From the NCBI GenBank assembly GCA_025200525.1, contig CM045758.1:194592463-194656462 (forward strand): 64,000 nt of DNA. The letters are read 5' to 3'. A program made the translations under genes and the position numbers. The notes below the pieces were generated by a model. That model saw nothing but the letters and a program-made list of their open reading frames with translations. It did no database searches and was not told the DNA's origin. The DNA comes from Camellia lanceoleosa. Taxonomy: Eukaryota; Streptophyta; Magnoliopsida; Ericales; Theaceae. Below, piece by piece: positions 33,739 through 44,073 of this stretch (its first letter is position 1; each line of letters opens with the position of its first letter).

Positions 33739-35700
33739 TGTAATGACCTGGAACCGTGTGTCACAATTACCAGTAATTAATTATGCATTTATATGATTTA
33801 ATTGAAGATTATCTGTTTGAATTAGCAAAATATCTGTTGGAATTACGACTTTGGGACTTAAATTGACAACCGTAATGGCTTCAGAAAACGAAATTGAACA
33901 TGTTTATGTGATACCGGGAATTTTTAGAGTTATTTGAGAAAATAAATTGAGGACTGAATTTCGTCTTAATCGCTAAGTCTTGTTTGGCTTAAGTTTATGG
34001 CACAATTCTACTTTTATGATATATATGACTATAGATAAGGATGTTGACCTTATTTGACTCAACCCAAGAAAAGAAAGATCTAGAAAAGAGAGAGAGAAGG
34101 GAGAATTCGGGGAAGAGGAGAGAAAGCAAGAGGAAAGAAAGGGGAATCAAGTCTAGTTTCTCCAAATCAAAGAATTAAGGTAAGATTTTCATGGAATTGA
34201 TTGTTGATTCATGGTAGCTAGCATGTGGGACTCAAGATTATGGCATAAGATCATGAAATTTGTGTTTAGAATCATGGTTTCCATGCATGTTTGGCTTATT
34301 TGAGGTAGAACCTCCATGGCTATAGAGATATGAAGCTTGTATGTATATGTTCATGGTTTTCATCTTAGTTTATGGGTTTGATCTTAGCTATGATCTATAT
34401 GGGCTTTGTGATGAGGTTTGATGATTAAATCATGTTGTTGATCAATAGTTTTGAGCTTTGATTTCAATTGAAAGTTAATATTTCAAAGAAAATGATGAAG
34501 TGTAGAAGAAGAACCAGAATTTCGCAGGGTCCGCTCGAGCGGAAGGAAGCCCGCTCGAGCGGTAAAATCAGCCTCTCAGCAGTTTTTGGGAAAATGTGCA
34601 GTCCGCTCGAGCGAACAAAGTAGAGCTCGAGCGGAAGGGCTTATTTTCAGGAAATTTTGGAAATTGAATTACGTGATTCTAACATGTTAATGGCATCTTT
34701 CAGCATCTCATGAGCATGAATTAAAGTAAAGGAAGATTAGAATAAGCATGAAATGAATGTGAAATGGCATGACTTATGTGATGTACTGATGATGAATGAT
34801 AAGAAATGTATTATACTGTTGATGATTTACAGGTCAAGAAGTGAAGACCGTGCCATCGGTTTTGGAAACCACTGTAAGTAACATTTCTGTAAAGTTATGT
34901 TAATACGCAACGTACTTGAAATGTGATATGATATGATATGTTTATGAGATGATTTTAAACTGTGAACGAATGTCCTGATTGCGAATCTAGTATGGCATCC
35001 ATAGATAGTTCAGTCATGGGGGCGAGAACATGCAGGCCCATGCGCTTTAGTCATGGGGGACGGCATGGAAGGACAAACCCATGACCAGTTTACGAGATCT
35101 CGGTATGTGTTTAATCGGTGTCCGAGACCGGTTACTCTAGTCGTTAGTCGACACATGTTATGTTATGTTCTATGGAGTATGCCATTATGTATGTTCTATG
35201 ATGAATATGATTATGTATATGAATGATATGTTTTATGGTTTTATATAAAATGTTGGAATTCGTTCACTAACCCTTTACTTTAATGTTGCTTGCTGAGCTT
35301 TAGCTCATTGTTTGTATTTATGTATTTATAGGTGAGCCTTCAGGGAGTCAAGCCTAGGCCGAGTCTTGTTCGAGCCGCCATTTTGAAGCCTAACCAGATG
35401 TTTTGAGTGCCTCCGAGCTGGGGCTAGGCCTGGAAGGCCGTATGAGTTTTGTCTTTTTGTTATTTGTAGTAGATACTTATGTAATGTTTATGATCATGTT
35501 ATGTATGAATGTGGGTAATTAGCTCATTTTTGGCATGTAATATATGTACATGTTTATGCACAGCTCTTTGGACTATTAGTTTCTTATTTCGCTTCCGCGA
35601 GCCCCGATTATTTATGTTTTGTATGGGAAGACCTGTGGTAATCTAAGATTACTGGCCGGTCTCGTCACCAAACCTCTCGGGGCGGGTTTGGGGCGTGACA
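33739..35700 (+). mobile_element. Solo LTR of a Ty3/gypsy element (1,962 bp)
   Basis: Begins TGTAATGACC, ends GGGGCGTGACA and is flanked by GTTAT at 33734-33738 and 35701-35705. Its terminal block (GATTACTGGCCGGT, GGCGGGTTTGGGGCGTGACA) matches the ends of the LTRs at 8305 and 19679. It holds four CTCGAG hexamers at 34525-34640 and a GA-rich stretch at 34085-34140. No internal region remains, so LTR-LTR recombination has removed the element body. Confidence 0.9.
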
Positions 35701-35705
35701 GTTAT

Positions 35706-36265
35706 GATCAAGCTTGGTTCAAGGTGTATACTCCCTTTGACGATGAGAAAACAATTATGCTTTGTGACTCTAGTCAAACCAAGATACTTGGGAGTGGTGA
35801 GGTTGACCTTAAGTTCACTTTTGGACATGTGCTTACTTTGAAATATGTGCTTTATACACCGTCCATGAGGAAAAATTTGATATCAAGTTATTTGTTGAAT
35901 AAGGCTAGTTTTTAGCAAACTATGGAATCTAATCAATATGTGATTACCAAGAAGGGTATTTTTGTGGGTAAGGGTTATGCTTGTGATGGGATATTTAAAT
36001 TCAATGTTAAGATTAATAAACCATTTACCAATTCGGTTTACATGTTGTCTTTTATTAATTTTTGACATGTTTGCTTGTGTCATATTAACAGTAAATATGT
36101 GGGAATCATGAGTAGTTTAAGATTAATTCCTAAAGTGACAAAAAATTTTGAGATACGTGAAGTTTGTAGTAAAGCAAAAACTATCAAGAGGCCTTATAAA
36201 AGTGTTGGAAAAAATACCGAATTGCTAAAATTATTTCATACTGATTTGTGTGAGTTTGAATGAAT
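35706..36265 (+). pseudogene. copia protease C-terminal part and GAG-pre-integrase region
   Basis: [34 protein letters not shown] and [14 protein letters not shown] are the second half of the copia protease. The pre-integrase finger (CHINSKYV, then EVCSKAKTIKRPY) follows. Stops occur at 35913-35915 and about 36063. The first integrase Asp (FHTDLCEFE) ends this block, with TGA at 36261-36263. Confidence 0.85.
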
Positions 36266-37040
36266 TTTAACTCGGGGTGGTAACTGATATTTTATCATTT
36301 TTATTGATGATTTTTCAAAATATGCAAACGTATATTTATTAAAAAATAAAAGTGATGCTTTTGAGAAATTTAAAGAATTCCTTCTTGAAGTGGAAAATCA
36401 ATTCAATAAAAAGATTAAGAAAATTAGAAGTGATAGAAGCCGGGAGTTTAAATTTCTTGGATTCAACTCTTTTTTTCAGTCATTGGGAATTAATCATGAG
36501 ACTATTCGACAATATTCACCTTCATCTAATGGCATAATTGAAAGAAAAAATAGAACGTTAATTGATTTGACGAATGCTATGCTTATTGATTCAGGTGCTC
36601 TCTCAAATTTTGGGGCAAGGCTATTTTGACAGCTTGTTATGTGATAAATAAAGTACCACACAAAAAGACTAAAATTGTACCTTATGAGTTGTGACGGGGG
36701 CATAAACCAAATCTAAGTTATTTGAAGGTTTGGGCTTGTTTAGCTTTTGTGAGGTTTGCAGATCCTAAACGACCTAAATTGGGTGACCGAGCTACCACTG
36801 GTCCTTTTCTTGGGTATGCGTTGCATAGTACAGCTTATAGATTTTTTGATATAAAAAATAATATTATTTTTAAATCAGGTGATGCTATTTTTCATAAAAA
36901 TAAATTTCATTTCAAATCTAGAAATAGTGGGGGTCAAATAATTTCTAAAAATATTTTATCCATGCCCAACTCTTCTACTCCATCTCAAGTTTTTCAAGAA
37001 CAAGAGAATTTTCAAATCCAACCAAGAAGGAGTAAATGAG
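36266..37040 (+). pseudogene. copia integrase core and C-terminus
   Basis: Integrase motifs in several frames: FIDDFSKYANVYLL, IRSDRSREFK (second Asp) and SPSSNGIIERKNRTL (Glu). The C-terminal GKxPxK-like part is seen as CLAFVRFADPKRPKLGDRATTGPFLGYA at 36735-36825. Frames shift near 36600, and TGA at 36692-36694 interrupts the ELW block. Confidence 0.88.
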
Positions 37041-37950
37041 CTAGAGTAGAAAAAGATTTTGGCCCTAACTATTATCTTTACAATGTGAAAGAAATTCCTC
37101 TTACAGTGCAAGAAGCTTTATCATCACCTGATGCTATTTTCTAGAGAGAGGCTGTAAATGATGAAATAGATTCACTACTTTCAAATAAAACATAGAAGCT
37201 AGTGGATTTACCTCCAGGTTGTAAAATTATTGGGTGTAAATGGTCCTTTGTACAAAACTTAAACCGGATGGAACTATAGATAAATAAAAAGCGATACTTG
37301 TCGCTAAAGATTTTAAGCAACAAGTTGATCTTGATTTCTTTGATACTTTTTCTCCGATTACTAGAGTTACATCCATTAGACTATTGATAGCAGTGGCTGC
37401 AATTTATGATTTAAAAATTCATCAAATAGATATAAAAACAGCATTTTTAAATGAAGATCTAGATGAGGAGATTTACATGGACCAACCCGAAGGTTTTGTA
37501 GAGCCTAGCCAAGAAAGCAAGATGTGTAAGCTAACTAAATCCCTTTATGGTTTAAAACAAGCTCCTAAACAGTGGCATGAGAAATTTGATTCATGCATGC
37601 TTGAGAATGGGCTATAAGACTAGCGAATGTGATAAGTGCATATATTATAAAACTAGTGAGAATGCACATGTAATTATTAGCCTATATATGGATGATCTAC
37701 TTATCTTTGGCTCTAATTTGCATATTATAAATGAGACTAAAAATATGCTTAACAGCCACTTTGATATGAAAGATTTTGGTAAAGCCAATTTTGTTTTGGG
37801 AATTAAAATTACAAAGACTAAGGATGGCATTTTTCTTGATCAGTCGCATTATGTTGAGAAAATTTTAAAGAAATATAACTTTCTAGACTGTAAACATGTT
37901 GCTACTCCTTTTAATGCAAGCATACATTTATCTATGAAAAAGAAGTGATT
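37041..37950 (+). pseudogene. copia reverse transcriptase
   Basis: Starts with the W-K block before RT (EAVNDEIDSLLSNKT), then QIDIKTAFLNEDLDEEIYMDQPEGF, KLTKSLYGLKQAPKQWHEKF and the catalytic SLYMDDLLIFG. YMDD (37685-37696) is intact, with Met in the X position instead of the usual Val. A frameshift at about 37600 and stops near 37141 and 37192 break it. Confidence 0.92.
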
Positions 37951-38600
37951 AATCAAAATAAATATGCTAGCATGATTGGTAGTTTGAGATATGTTACTGA
38001 TTGTACTAGACCTGACATTGCATATGCTGTGAGAGTACTTAGCAGGTTTACTAGCAAGCCAAGTCGAGATCATTGGCTAGCCATGGGAAGAATTATAAGA
38101 TATTTATCTGGTACCAAAAATTATGGTTTGTTTTATAACAAGTATCTTGCGGTACTTGAGAGATATAGTAATGCTGATTGGAACACTTTGTTTAGTGATT
38201 CTCTCTCTACCTCGGGTTTTATTTTTACCATGGATGGTGGTGCTATATGTTAGAAATCTAAAAAATAGACCATAATTGCTAATTCTATTATGGAAGCTGA
38301 GCTTATAGCATTAGTTTCAGCATGTGAGGAAGCGAATTGGTTAAGAGATTTGTTACATAAAATTCATTTTTGGGAAAAACCAATTCCTCATATGTTAATT
38401 CGTTGTGATAGCGCTGCTGCTATTGGTAAAGCGAACAACCATTTTTATAATGGTAAATCTAGACCTATTTGAAGGAAACACAGTAATGTGAGATCCTGTT
38501 TGAGTAATGGCATCATAACTGTGAATTATGTAAGATCTTGTGATAATCTTGCAGATCTATTAATCAAAGCCTTGGTAAGAGATAGTGTCTAGAATATATC
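37945..38600 (+). pseudogene. copia RNase H
   Basis: KYASMIGSLRYVTDCTRPDIAYAV, HWLAMGRIIRYLSGT, SNADWNTLFSDSLSTSGFIF, MEAELIALVSACEEANWL, IRCDSAAAIGKANN and ADLLIKAL are the standard copia C-terminal sequence. Stops at 38251-38253, 38266-38268 and 38470-38472 interrupt the frame. The expected Cys/Trp-rich KSKKQ segment is degraded. Confidence 0.9.
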
Positions 38601-38830
38601 AAGGGTGATGGGTTTGAAATCTATAAAATCATAAACCATGTATGAGGATACTCAACTTGGGGACCAGAGATCCTGTAACTAGGTTCAATGGGACGAACGA
38701 ATCATATGGTGGTTGAAAAAAATGCACTCTTTAATATTTTGCTGTCCATCGTTATGATGTAAGTGCATTTGTCCTGTAACGTTGGAGGGTTGAGTTTTTA
38801 TACTCTTAATGAAATGCTGTAACTCTTGTT

Positions 38831-40188
38831 GAGTGGGGTGTATAAATTACAGAAACATCCTTGACAGATTTCACCTATGTGAGCATGAAAGTAGGGCCGC
38901 TTTCTATGAAAACAAGGTTTATTCTCAAATATGCTCATGAAAACTGGGATTAGCACAAGGCCGTAATGTGCTGGCTATTAAAGCTCATGTCAACACCTGG
39001 ACTATTATGTGTGAGCAATAATACTTTATTTCCCCTAAGCAGTTATAGTTCAAGTCTGAGAACACTACTAACTCTAGAGTAGAGGTTGTTGTTTCACTAA
39101 TGAAGGTTTAATGCAGAACACACCTTCATGATGCATACTAGTCTATCTTTGTTTGGTAATCTGTTTTGTCCTTGTTGATATTAAAATGAGTGGGGGATTG
39201 TTGGACCATTTTAATATCTTTTATTTATTTATTTATATATTTTTGTTCATGAATCTTCTTTTATCTTGTTTATGAATCTCATCTTGTTTATGAATGGAGA
39301 TTCATTGCTTTGGTGTCCTTTTGTCTTGTTGAGTGGGGTGTGTAAATTACAAGAACATCCTTGACAGATTTCACCTATGTGAGCATGAAAGTGGGGCCGC
39401 TTTCTATGAGAATAAGGCTTATTCTCAAACATGCTCATGAAAACTAGGATTAGCACAAGGCCATAATGTGCTAACTGTTAGAAAAATAGTACCAAACTAA
39501 ATGGAAAATATAATTTAAAATTATGCAAACGATTTTTAGGCAAAACCAAAAACTGAAATAAATTAACATAATAACGTGATAAAACTTACAATACATGAAT
39601 AGATAAAACCTGATTGAGTCGAGTGTGTGACACTCTTTCTTTAAGACAGATTCGTCCTCCTACCGGTGCTTAGGATTCAATGGACGTCTATCTCCCAGGA
39701 TACAGCGATCAATGTCTTGCACTAGCAGCACTACTATTGCAAGCCTAGCGAACATTGCTGTGCAGGAACTCTCTTTTTTAGGAAAATTAGACTCATGAAA
39801 TATGAAGAATAAATACAAAGTGAAGAAGAATGACAATTCAGCATCCAAAATGAAGTAAGGGATGTAACTCTTCAGAAAGGTTGTGATCCTTCAAAATGAC
39901 ACATCCTTTCATCTCAAGAGACACAACCATAGGAGTAAATTTAAATTCAAATTTTCCAACACTAACTATTAAAGCTCATGTCAACACCGAGACTATTATG
40001 TATTAGCAATAATACCTTATTTTCCCTAATCAGTTATAGTTCAAGTCTGAGACCACTACTGACTCTAGAGTAGAGGTTGTTGTTTCACTAATGAAAGTTC
40101 AATACAGAGCACACCTTCATAATGCATACTAGTCTATCTTTGTTTGGTAATATCTGTTGTCCTTGTTGATATTAAAATGAGTGGGAAT
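38831..40188 (+). repeat. 500 bp tandem duplication of the copia 3' end, with LTR start
   Basis: 38831-39330 is repeated from 39331 at an offset of exactly 500 at its start. The unit is 368 bp of 3' untranslated sequence ending in PPT GAGTGGGGGAT (39188-39198) plus the first 132 bp of an LTR (39199-39330). The junction at 39330/39331 shares CTTGTT with the sequence before 38831. The second copy then leads into the real 3' LTR at 40189 and holds the 486 bp insertion. Confidence 0.9.
39476..39961. mobile_element. 486 bp solo LTR or small LTR element
   Basis: Flanked by CTAAC (39471-39475 and 39962-39966), with ends TGTTAG...CCAACA. It resembles 41282-41881: both contain an ACAGATTC block, ACCGGT, and a CGTCTATCTCCCAGGATAC-like stretch. 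The minus strand (TGTTGGAAAATTTG start) is the likelier sense direction by comparison with that LTR. Confidence 0.82.
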
Positions 40189-40730
40189 TGTTGGACCATT
40201 TTAATATCTTTTATTTATTTATTTATATATTTTTATTCATGAATCTTCTTTTGTCTTGTTCATGAATAAAGATTAATTGGAGTTCATAAACTTGGTAGTG
40301 AGTTAATTTTTTGGAGACTCTCCTTTTTTTCTAGGTTCATGGTCATTATTATTTTTTGATGTATTTTGTAAAGTCCTAGTGACCTATAAATAGTTCATCT
40401 CATCTACTCTTTTCTACACTAACACACTAACTATCTTCTATATTTTAGAGATTACTAACAAAGAAGGGTGTTTTTCTTGGTAGAGCTTTGGGTTCACCAT
40501 CTTGTGTAGAGTTGGCCTGAACCATACGACAAGTGGTCGGGCTGTTGTATTCTGGAGGGGACAAGTCATAATTTTGTGACTGCTGCATCAGTATTTGAGT
40601 TCTGCCTACCGTAGTGGGCTTGATCTTCTTTAAAAAACGAGATATTCGTGTCTCAGCCTGATCTATTTGTATCTCTTTTTCTTTGCATTATTTATCAATA
40701 AAATATATTTTTCTGATATTTTCACCAACA
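40189..40730 (+). repeat. 3' LTR of the plus-strand copia element
   Basis: 542 bp, matching 27638-28230 plus 33315-33331. It lacks about 68 bp between direct repeats (CTTGTTCATGAAT) retained in the 5' LTR. Target duplication AGAAG follows. Confidence 0.92.
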
Positions 40731-41003
40731 AGAAGCATATTTCAAATGCATGGGCAGCAAAAAAACTGGTAGCACATTGGCTAAAAGATGAAAATATATG
40801 GATGAAAACAATTTAAGCCTCTTCGCTTTTGCATGTTCCTTCATCACCACCACCACCACCACGTCTCATATCCACTCCCACACAGCATACATACACAAAC
40901 ATCTTACAAGGAAACATAAATCCTCCATTATAGATGAACAACAACAACCCCCCAATTAATCTAATAAGGTTTTGGCTCTGTATTTTGCATTTTTTGAGAG
41001 TGA

Positions 41004-41280
41004 TGGCAATCATATGTTGCGTTCAAGTGCAGCCCAACTAGGAGATTGACTGTTGAGGAATTCAAGGCGTGGCTCTGCCGGTTTGACTTCGATGGAGACA
41101 ATCAGATCAGCCACGAAAAGCTACAAGAGGCTCTCTTCAGCCTGAGGATTTGGTTTGGGTGGTGGAAGGCCCGCCAAGGGATCATATAAGCTGACTTCGA
41201 TCGTACCGGCCTCATAGACAATGCTAATGAATTTGAGAAATTGGTTAACTATACTTGAGAACACTTGCACATGAAGATTT
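41004..41280 (+). pseudogene. EF-hand calcium-binding protein pseudogene
   Basis: ATG at 41004 opens a short N-terminus (MAIICCVQVQPN) that stops. In another frame, from about 41040, the text reads RRLTVEEFKAWLCRFDFDGD, then an EF-hand loop (DFDGDNQISHEK, Asp at 1, 3 and 5, but Lys instead of Glu at 12), KLQEALFSLRIWFGWWKARQG, and a second loop relic (ADFDRTGLIDNANEFEKLV). TAA and TGA stops interrupt the second half. The layout matches small plant calmodulin-like EF-hand proteins of under 100 residues (from memory). The C-terminus runs into a retrotransposon LTR at 41282, so the gene is probably dead. Confidence 0.8.
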
Positions 41281-41281
41281 T

Positions 41282-41881
41282 GTTGTACATATTGTGTAAT
41301 TACCCAAAACAAATAGATTCATATTTAGAAATTACAATTGCAGAAGAAAAATACATGCTGGAAATTACAAACAGAACAAAAATACATGACAAAATAAAAT
41401 GGAAAAAAAAAAAAAACAAAACAAAACCTGTACTAAACAGTGTCCTTAAAACAGATTCATCGCCTCACCGGTTGGATACTGGAGGTTATTCGACGTTTGT
41501 CTCCCAAGATACGATGGTTAGACCAGCTACATCAATGCACCAACTGAGTAGCTTTGGCGAATAGAACTTTACAGCACACTCTCTCTAGGAAGAATATAAA
41601 ATTGGAGGACAACTTTTGAAGACAAGAAGAATAATAATTCTGAGTAATGAAAAGGAAGGAGAGGGCCTCCTTTTATATACATGAAGGGAGAGAGGAAAAG
41701 GCTCTTGCAACAAATGCAAGAGATTTAATTTTGCAAAACTCCTAATTAATGGCAAGACTTAATTTTGCAAAACTCCCAATTGATGGCTTTAATCCATCAT
41801 CATTAATAAAAGAGTTACACCCATTTTATACACATGTAATGTGTATAATTTTGCAGCCACCTTTTCCAACACCTCTTTCAT
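41282..41881 (-). mobile_element. copia-type LTR, probably solo
   Basis: On the minus strand it begins TGTTGGAAAAGGTGG at 41881 and ends ATATGTACAACA at 41282 (600 bp). A TATA box context ATATAAAAGGAGG lies on the minus strand at about 41671-41683. It is related to 39476-39961. The flanks (GATTT left, CCTCT right) do not match, so an intact 5 bp duplication is not seen; the insertion may have been followed by deletion. Confidence 0.65.
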
Positions 41882-42358
41882 AAGACTAACTTAATGAGTC
41901 AATTTCTCATTCAAATTTTAATAGTTTTTTGTCATTCTTTTTGTGGTGTAAAGATCTCACGACAAAAAATCTAGACTCACTTTACTCTACCTCAATTGAG
42001 TATTGACACCCTTTTTAATATTGTATTAAAGTCACTAAAAAATTATTATTTTTGCAATAGATTTCTGAGAACAAATGGTGATTAATTTTCCAAATGAATA
42101 CATATCCATGCATGCATGCTTGTTTGTTTGTGTGGTTGTGCAAGCAAACGTGTCAAGGCTCTGGCTTTTAATATTAATTTGTGTTTTGATTAACATAATG
42201 TGTGGTTTGGCCATATGGGTTTTTATTCTCAACTATGAAAAATGCTTTAAGCCCTGAGTAGGAGTGAACCCCATTATCCCTACTGATTTTTGATTGGCTG
42301 AATTTTTTTTTTTTTTGTTTGGATCTTCCTCTCATTGTCCTCCACGTGAGGGTGAGGA
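41882..42358. other. Intergenic DNA, no gene seen
   Basis: AT-rich sequence between the LTR and the G-rich tract. Short open frames are present without recognisable content. Confidence 0.6.
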
Positions 42359-42424
42359 TGGGGGTGGGGGTGGGGGTGGGGGTGCTGGGGGGGTGGGGGT
42401 GGGGGTGCTGGGGGTGCTGGGGGT
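42359..42424 (+). repeat. G-rich minisatellite, G-quadruplex-prone
   Basis: Tandem GGGGGT hexamers with interspersed GGTGCTGGGG units, about 66 bp, with at least ten runs of four or more G. It stands out against an AT-rich background. Confidence 0.9.
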
Positions 42425-43130
42425 CATCCCACTAGGGGTATGGAGCATGATTGCTGAGCTTTTTGTTTGATTTTTAAGGTGTGGTTATCAGTTGCTTCCC
42501 CTTGTATTTGCCATGTGCTTCTTCTACATATGCTACCATTTAGATATGTCTTATTGGACTGATGACCTTATACTTGTCCTTTTGTGTTAGCAAATATATA
42601 TATATATTTTCAGTATGTGCCCAATATGTCAATTAATTTTGTTTTGTGTGAAAAAATCAAATTGGTTATTGTTCGGTCTCGGTAAGGATACTGGTGATCC
42701 CAACCAACAATTAGCCATTGATTTCTTATGAGATTATTGAATTATAATCACAGTATATAACATATGGATGGAAGATTGTTTTTCACTTATATCCGGTTAT
42801 TCAATTCCATTTACAAAAAAAGTACACATATATATAAATATATACAATTGTAAAGAGAATAGAAGATCTCTTACTGGAAGCTTTCAGAGCAACTTATTTT
42901 TATTGATTCATATACTTATCATCATTAATTATTGAGCAAAAATGGTCTATAAATATCAATCCTTTGAAAAATGGGTTTTTTCAAAAGAGGGGGAGTTTTT
43001 AAAAAATAATAAATATATAATAAATATAAAATAAAATAAAAAACAGCCTTGTGATTATTCTTGCTACAAACATTAGATTACCCGACATATCAAAATTTAA
43101 GTCTCCAAATCAACAATCATAATTGTTAAT
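42425..43130. other. AT-rich intergenic DNA, no gene seen
   Basis: Nothing recognisable beyond AT microsatellites near 42593-42610 and 42828-42845. Confidence 0.6.
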
Positions 43131-43151
43131 CAACAGCCTACGAAATTAGTC

Positions 43152-43192
43152 GATGTGTGTAAGTTAACTCAAACACTCGGTTATAAAAAAAA
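43152..43192 (+). mobile_element. SINE 3' fragment
   Basis: Matches the 3' end of the SINE at 27321-27561 (ATTAGTC...GTAAGTTAACTCAAACAC, CGGTTATAAAA tail). No promoter boxes remain. Confidence 0.6.
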
Positions 43193-43907
43193 ATTGTTAA
43201 TTAACAATGGCAGAAGAGGGGGAGTTAAAAATATGCAATTCGTAATTGTATGATGAAATCTTTTACTTAGAATAAATTAGGACTAGGCATTAAAATTTGT
43301 AAATAATTGCTCTCAGATATAAATTTTAAAATAATAGTAATAATAAAGTTAACACTACATAATGTGGGAAAAGCTGTCAAGTTGTTTAATGGAACTTGTA
43401 TTATAAAAGTTCATCACTACTCACTTGTGAAACTTGGTTTGATTTTTGTTACATATTAACATAATCAATTTATGTTAAGGTTTTTGATGAAACCATTTTT
43501 ATTTCTTATTTTTATTTAGTTTGTTATCCTGATTCACGTGGTTGTCCCATTGATCCGTCTGTATCGCCAGCGTGCGAATTCATTCAATTCTCTCACTGCT
43601 TCCTAATCACTTTCAAGTCAAAGCTTGGTCAACCCAATGCCCAATGCATGCATGCCAACGCCCCCCCAATCCCCAATCCCCAATCCCAATCCTCTTCTTT
43701 CTTCCATTCATGGTAAAATTACAATTTTAGGTTTTTTTTTTATTTATTTTAAAGAATTACATATAATTGAAAAAATTTATTAGTTTAATAATTAAAATTT
43801 ATAAATTTTACTATTAATTAAATATTTTCTTCAACTTTTACGCTGACATGTTATTTCCTCTCTATTCATTTCCCCTCCCCCCCTCAATTTAAAAAAAACA
43901 GCAATGC

Positions 43908-44073
43908 TAGGTATCATGAAAAAGTTTTCATGAAAATAATCATGAAAGTTTTGTGACCTTTGGATTACACTTAAAATAAAGCACCACACACTAATCAAGG
44001 TAATCTAAGGATCATAAATTTTTCATAATCACTTTCATAAAAAAAATTTTATGATCCCTAACTTTTCTCTTAA
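43908..44073. mobile_element. Foldback MITE
   Basis: The left arm starts GCTAGGTATCATGAAAAAG and the right arm ends TTTATGATCCCTAAC. The arms are imperfect inverted repeats of about 60 bp (CATGAAAATAATCATGAAAG against CATAATCACTTTCATAAA) around a short centre. No coding. TSD not resolved. Confidence 0.65.

Larger units (their letters stand above)
27638..40730 (+). mobile_element. Ty1/copia retrotransposon carrying three nested insertions
   Basis: LTRs begin TGTTGGACCATTTTAATATC and end TTTTCACCAACA, with target duplication AGAAG at 27633-27637 and 40731-40735. The pol order protease-integrase-RT-RNase H is the Ty1/copia order. Insertions: 28231-33309 in the 5' LTR, 33739-35700 in the protease and 39476-39961 in the 3' region, each with its own 5 bp duplication. 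Removing these leaves an element of about 5.6 kb. Coding is broken by many stops, a large gag deletion and frameshifts. Confidence 0.93.

Noticed and set aside
40813..41013. Minus-strand 66-codon frame with a GGGGG stretch
   Set aside because: Antisense to the upstream region of the EF-hand pseudogene; the Gly run is from a CAC microsatellite.
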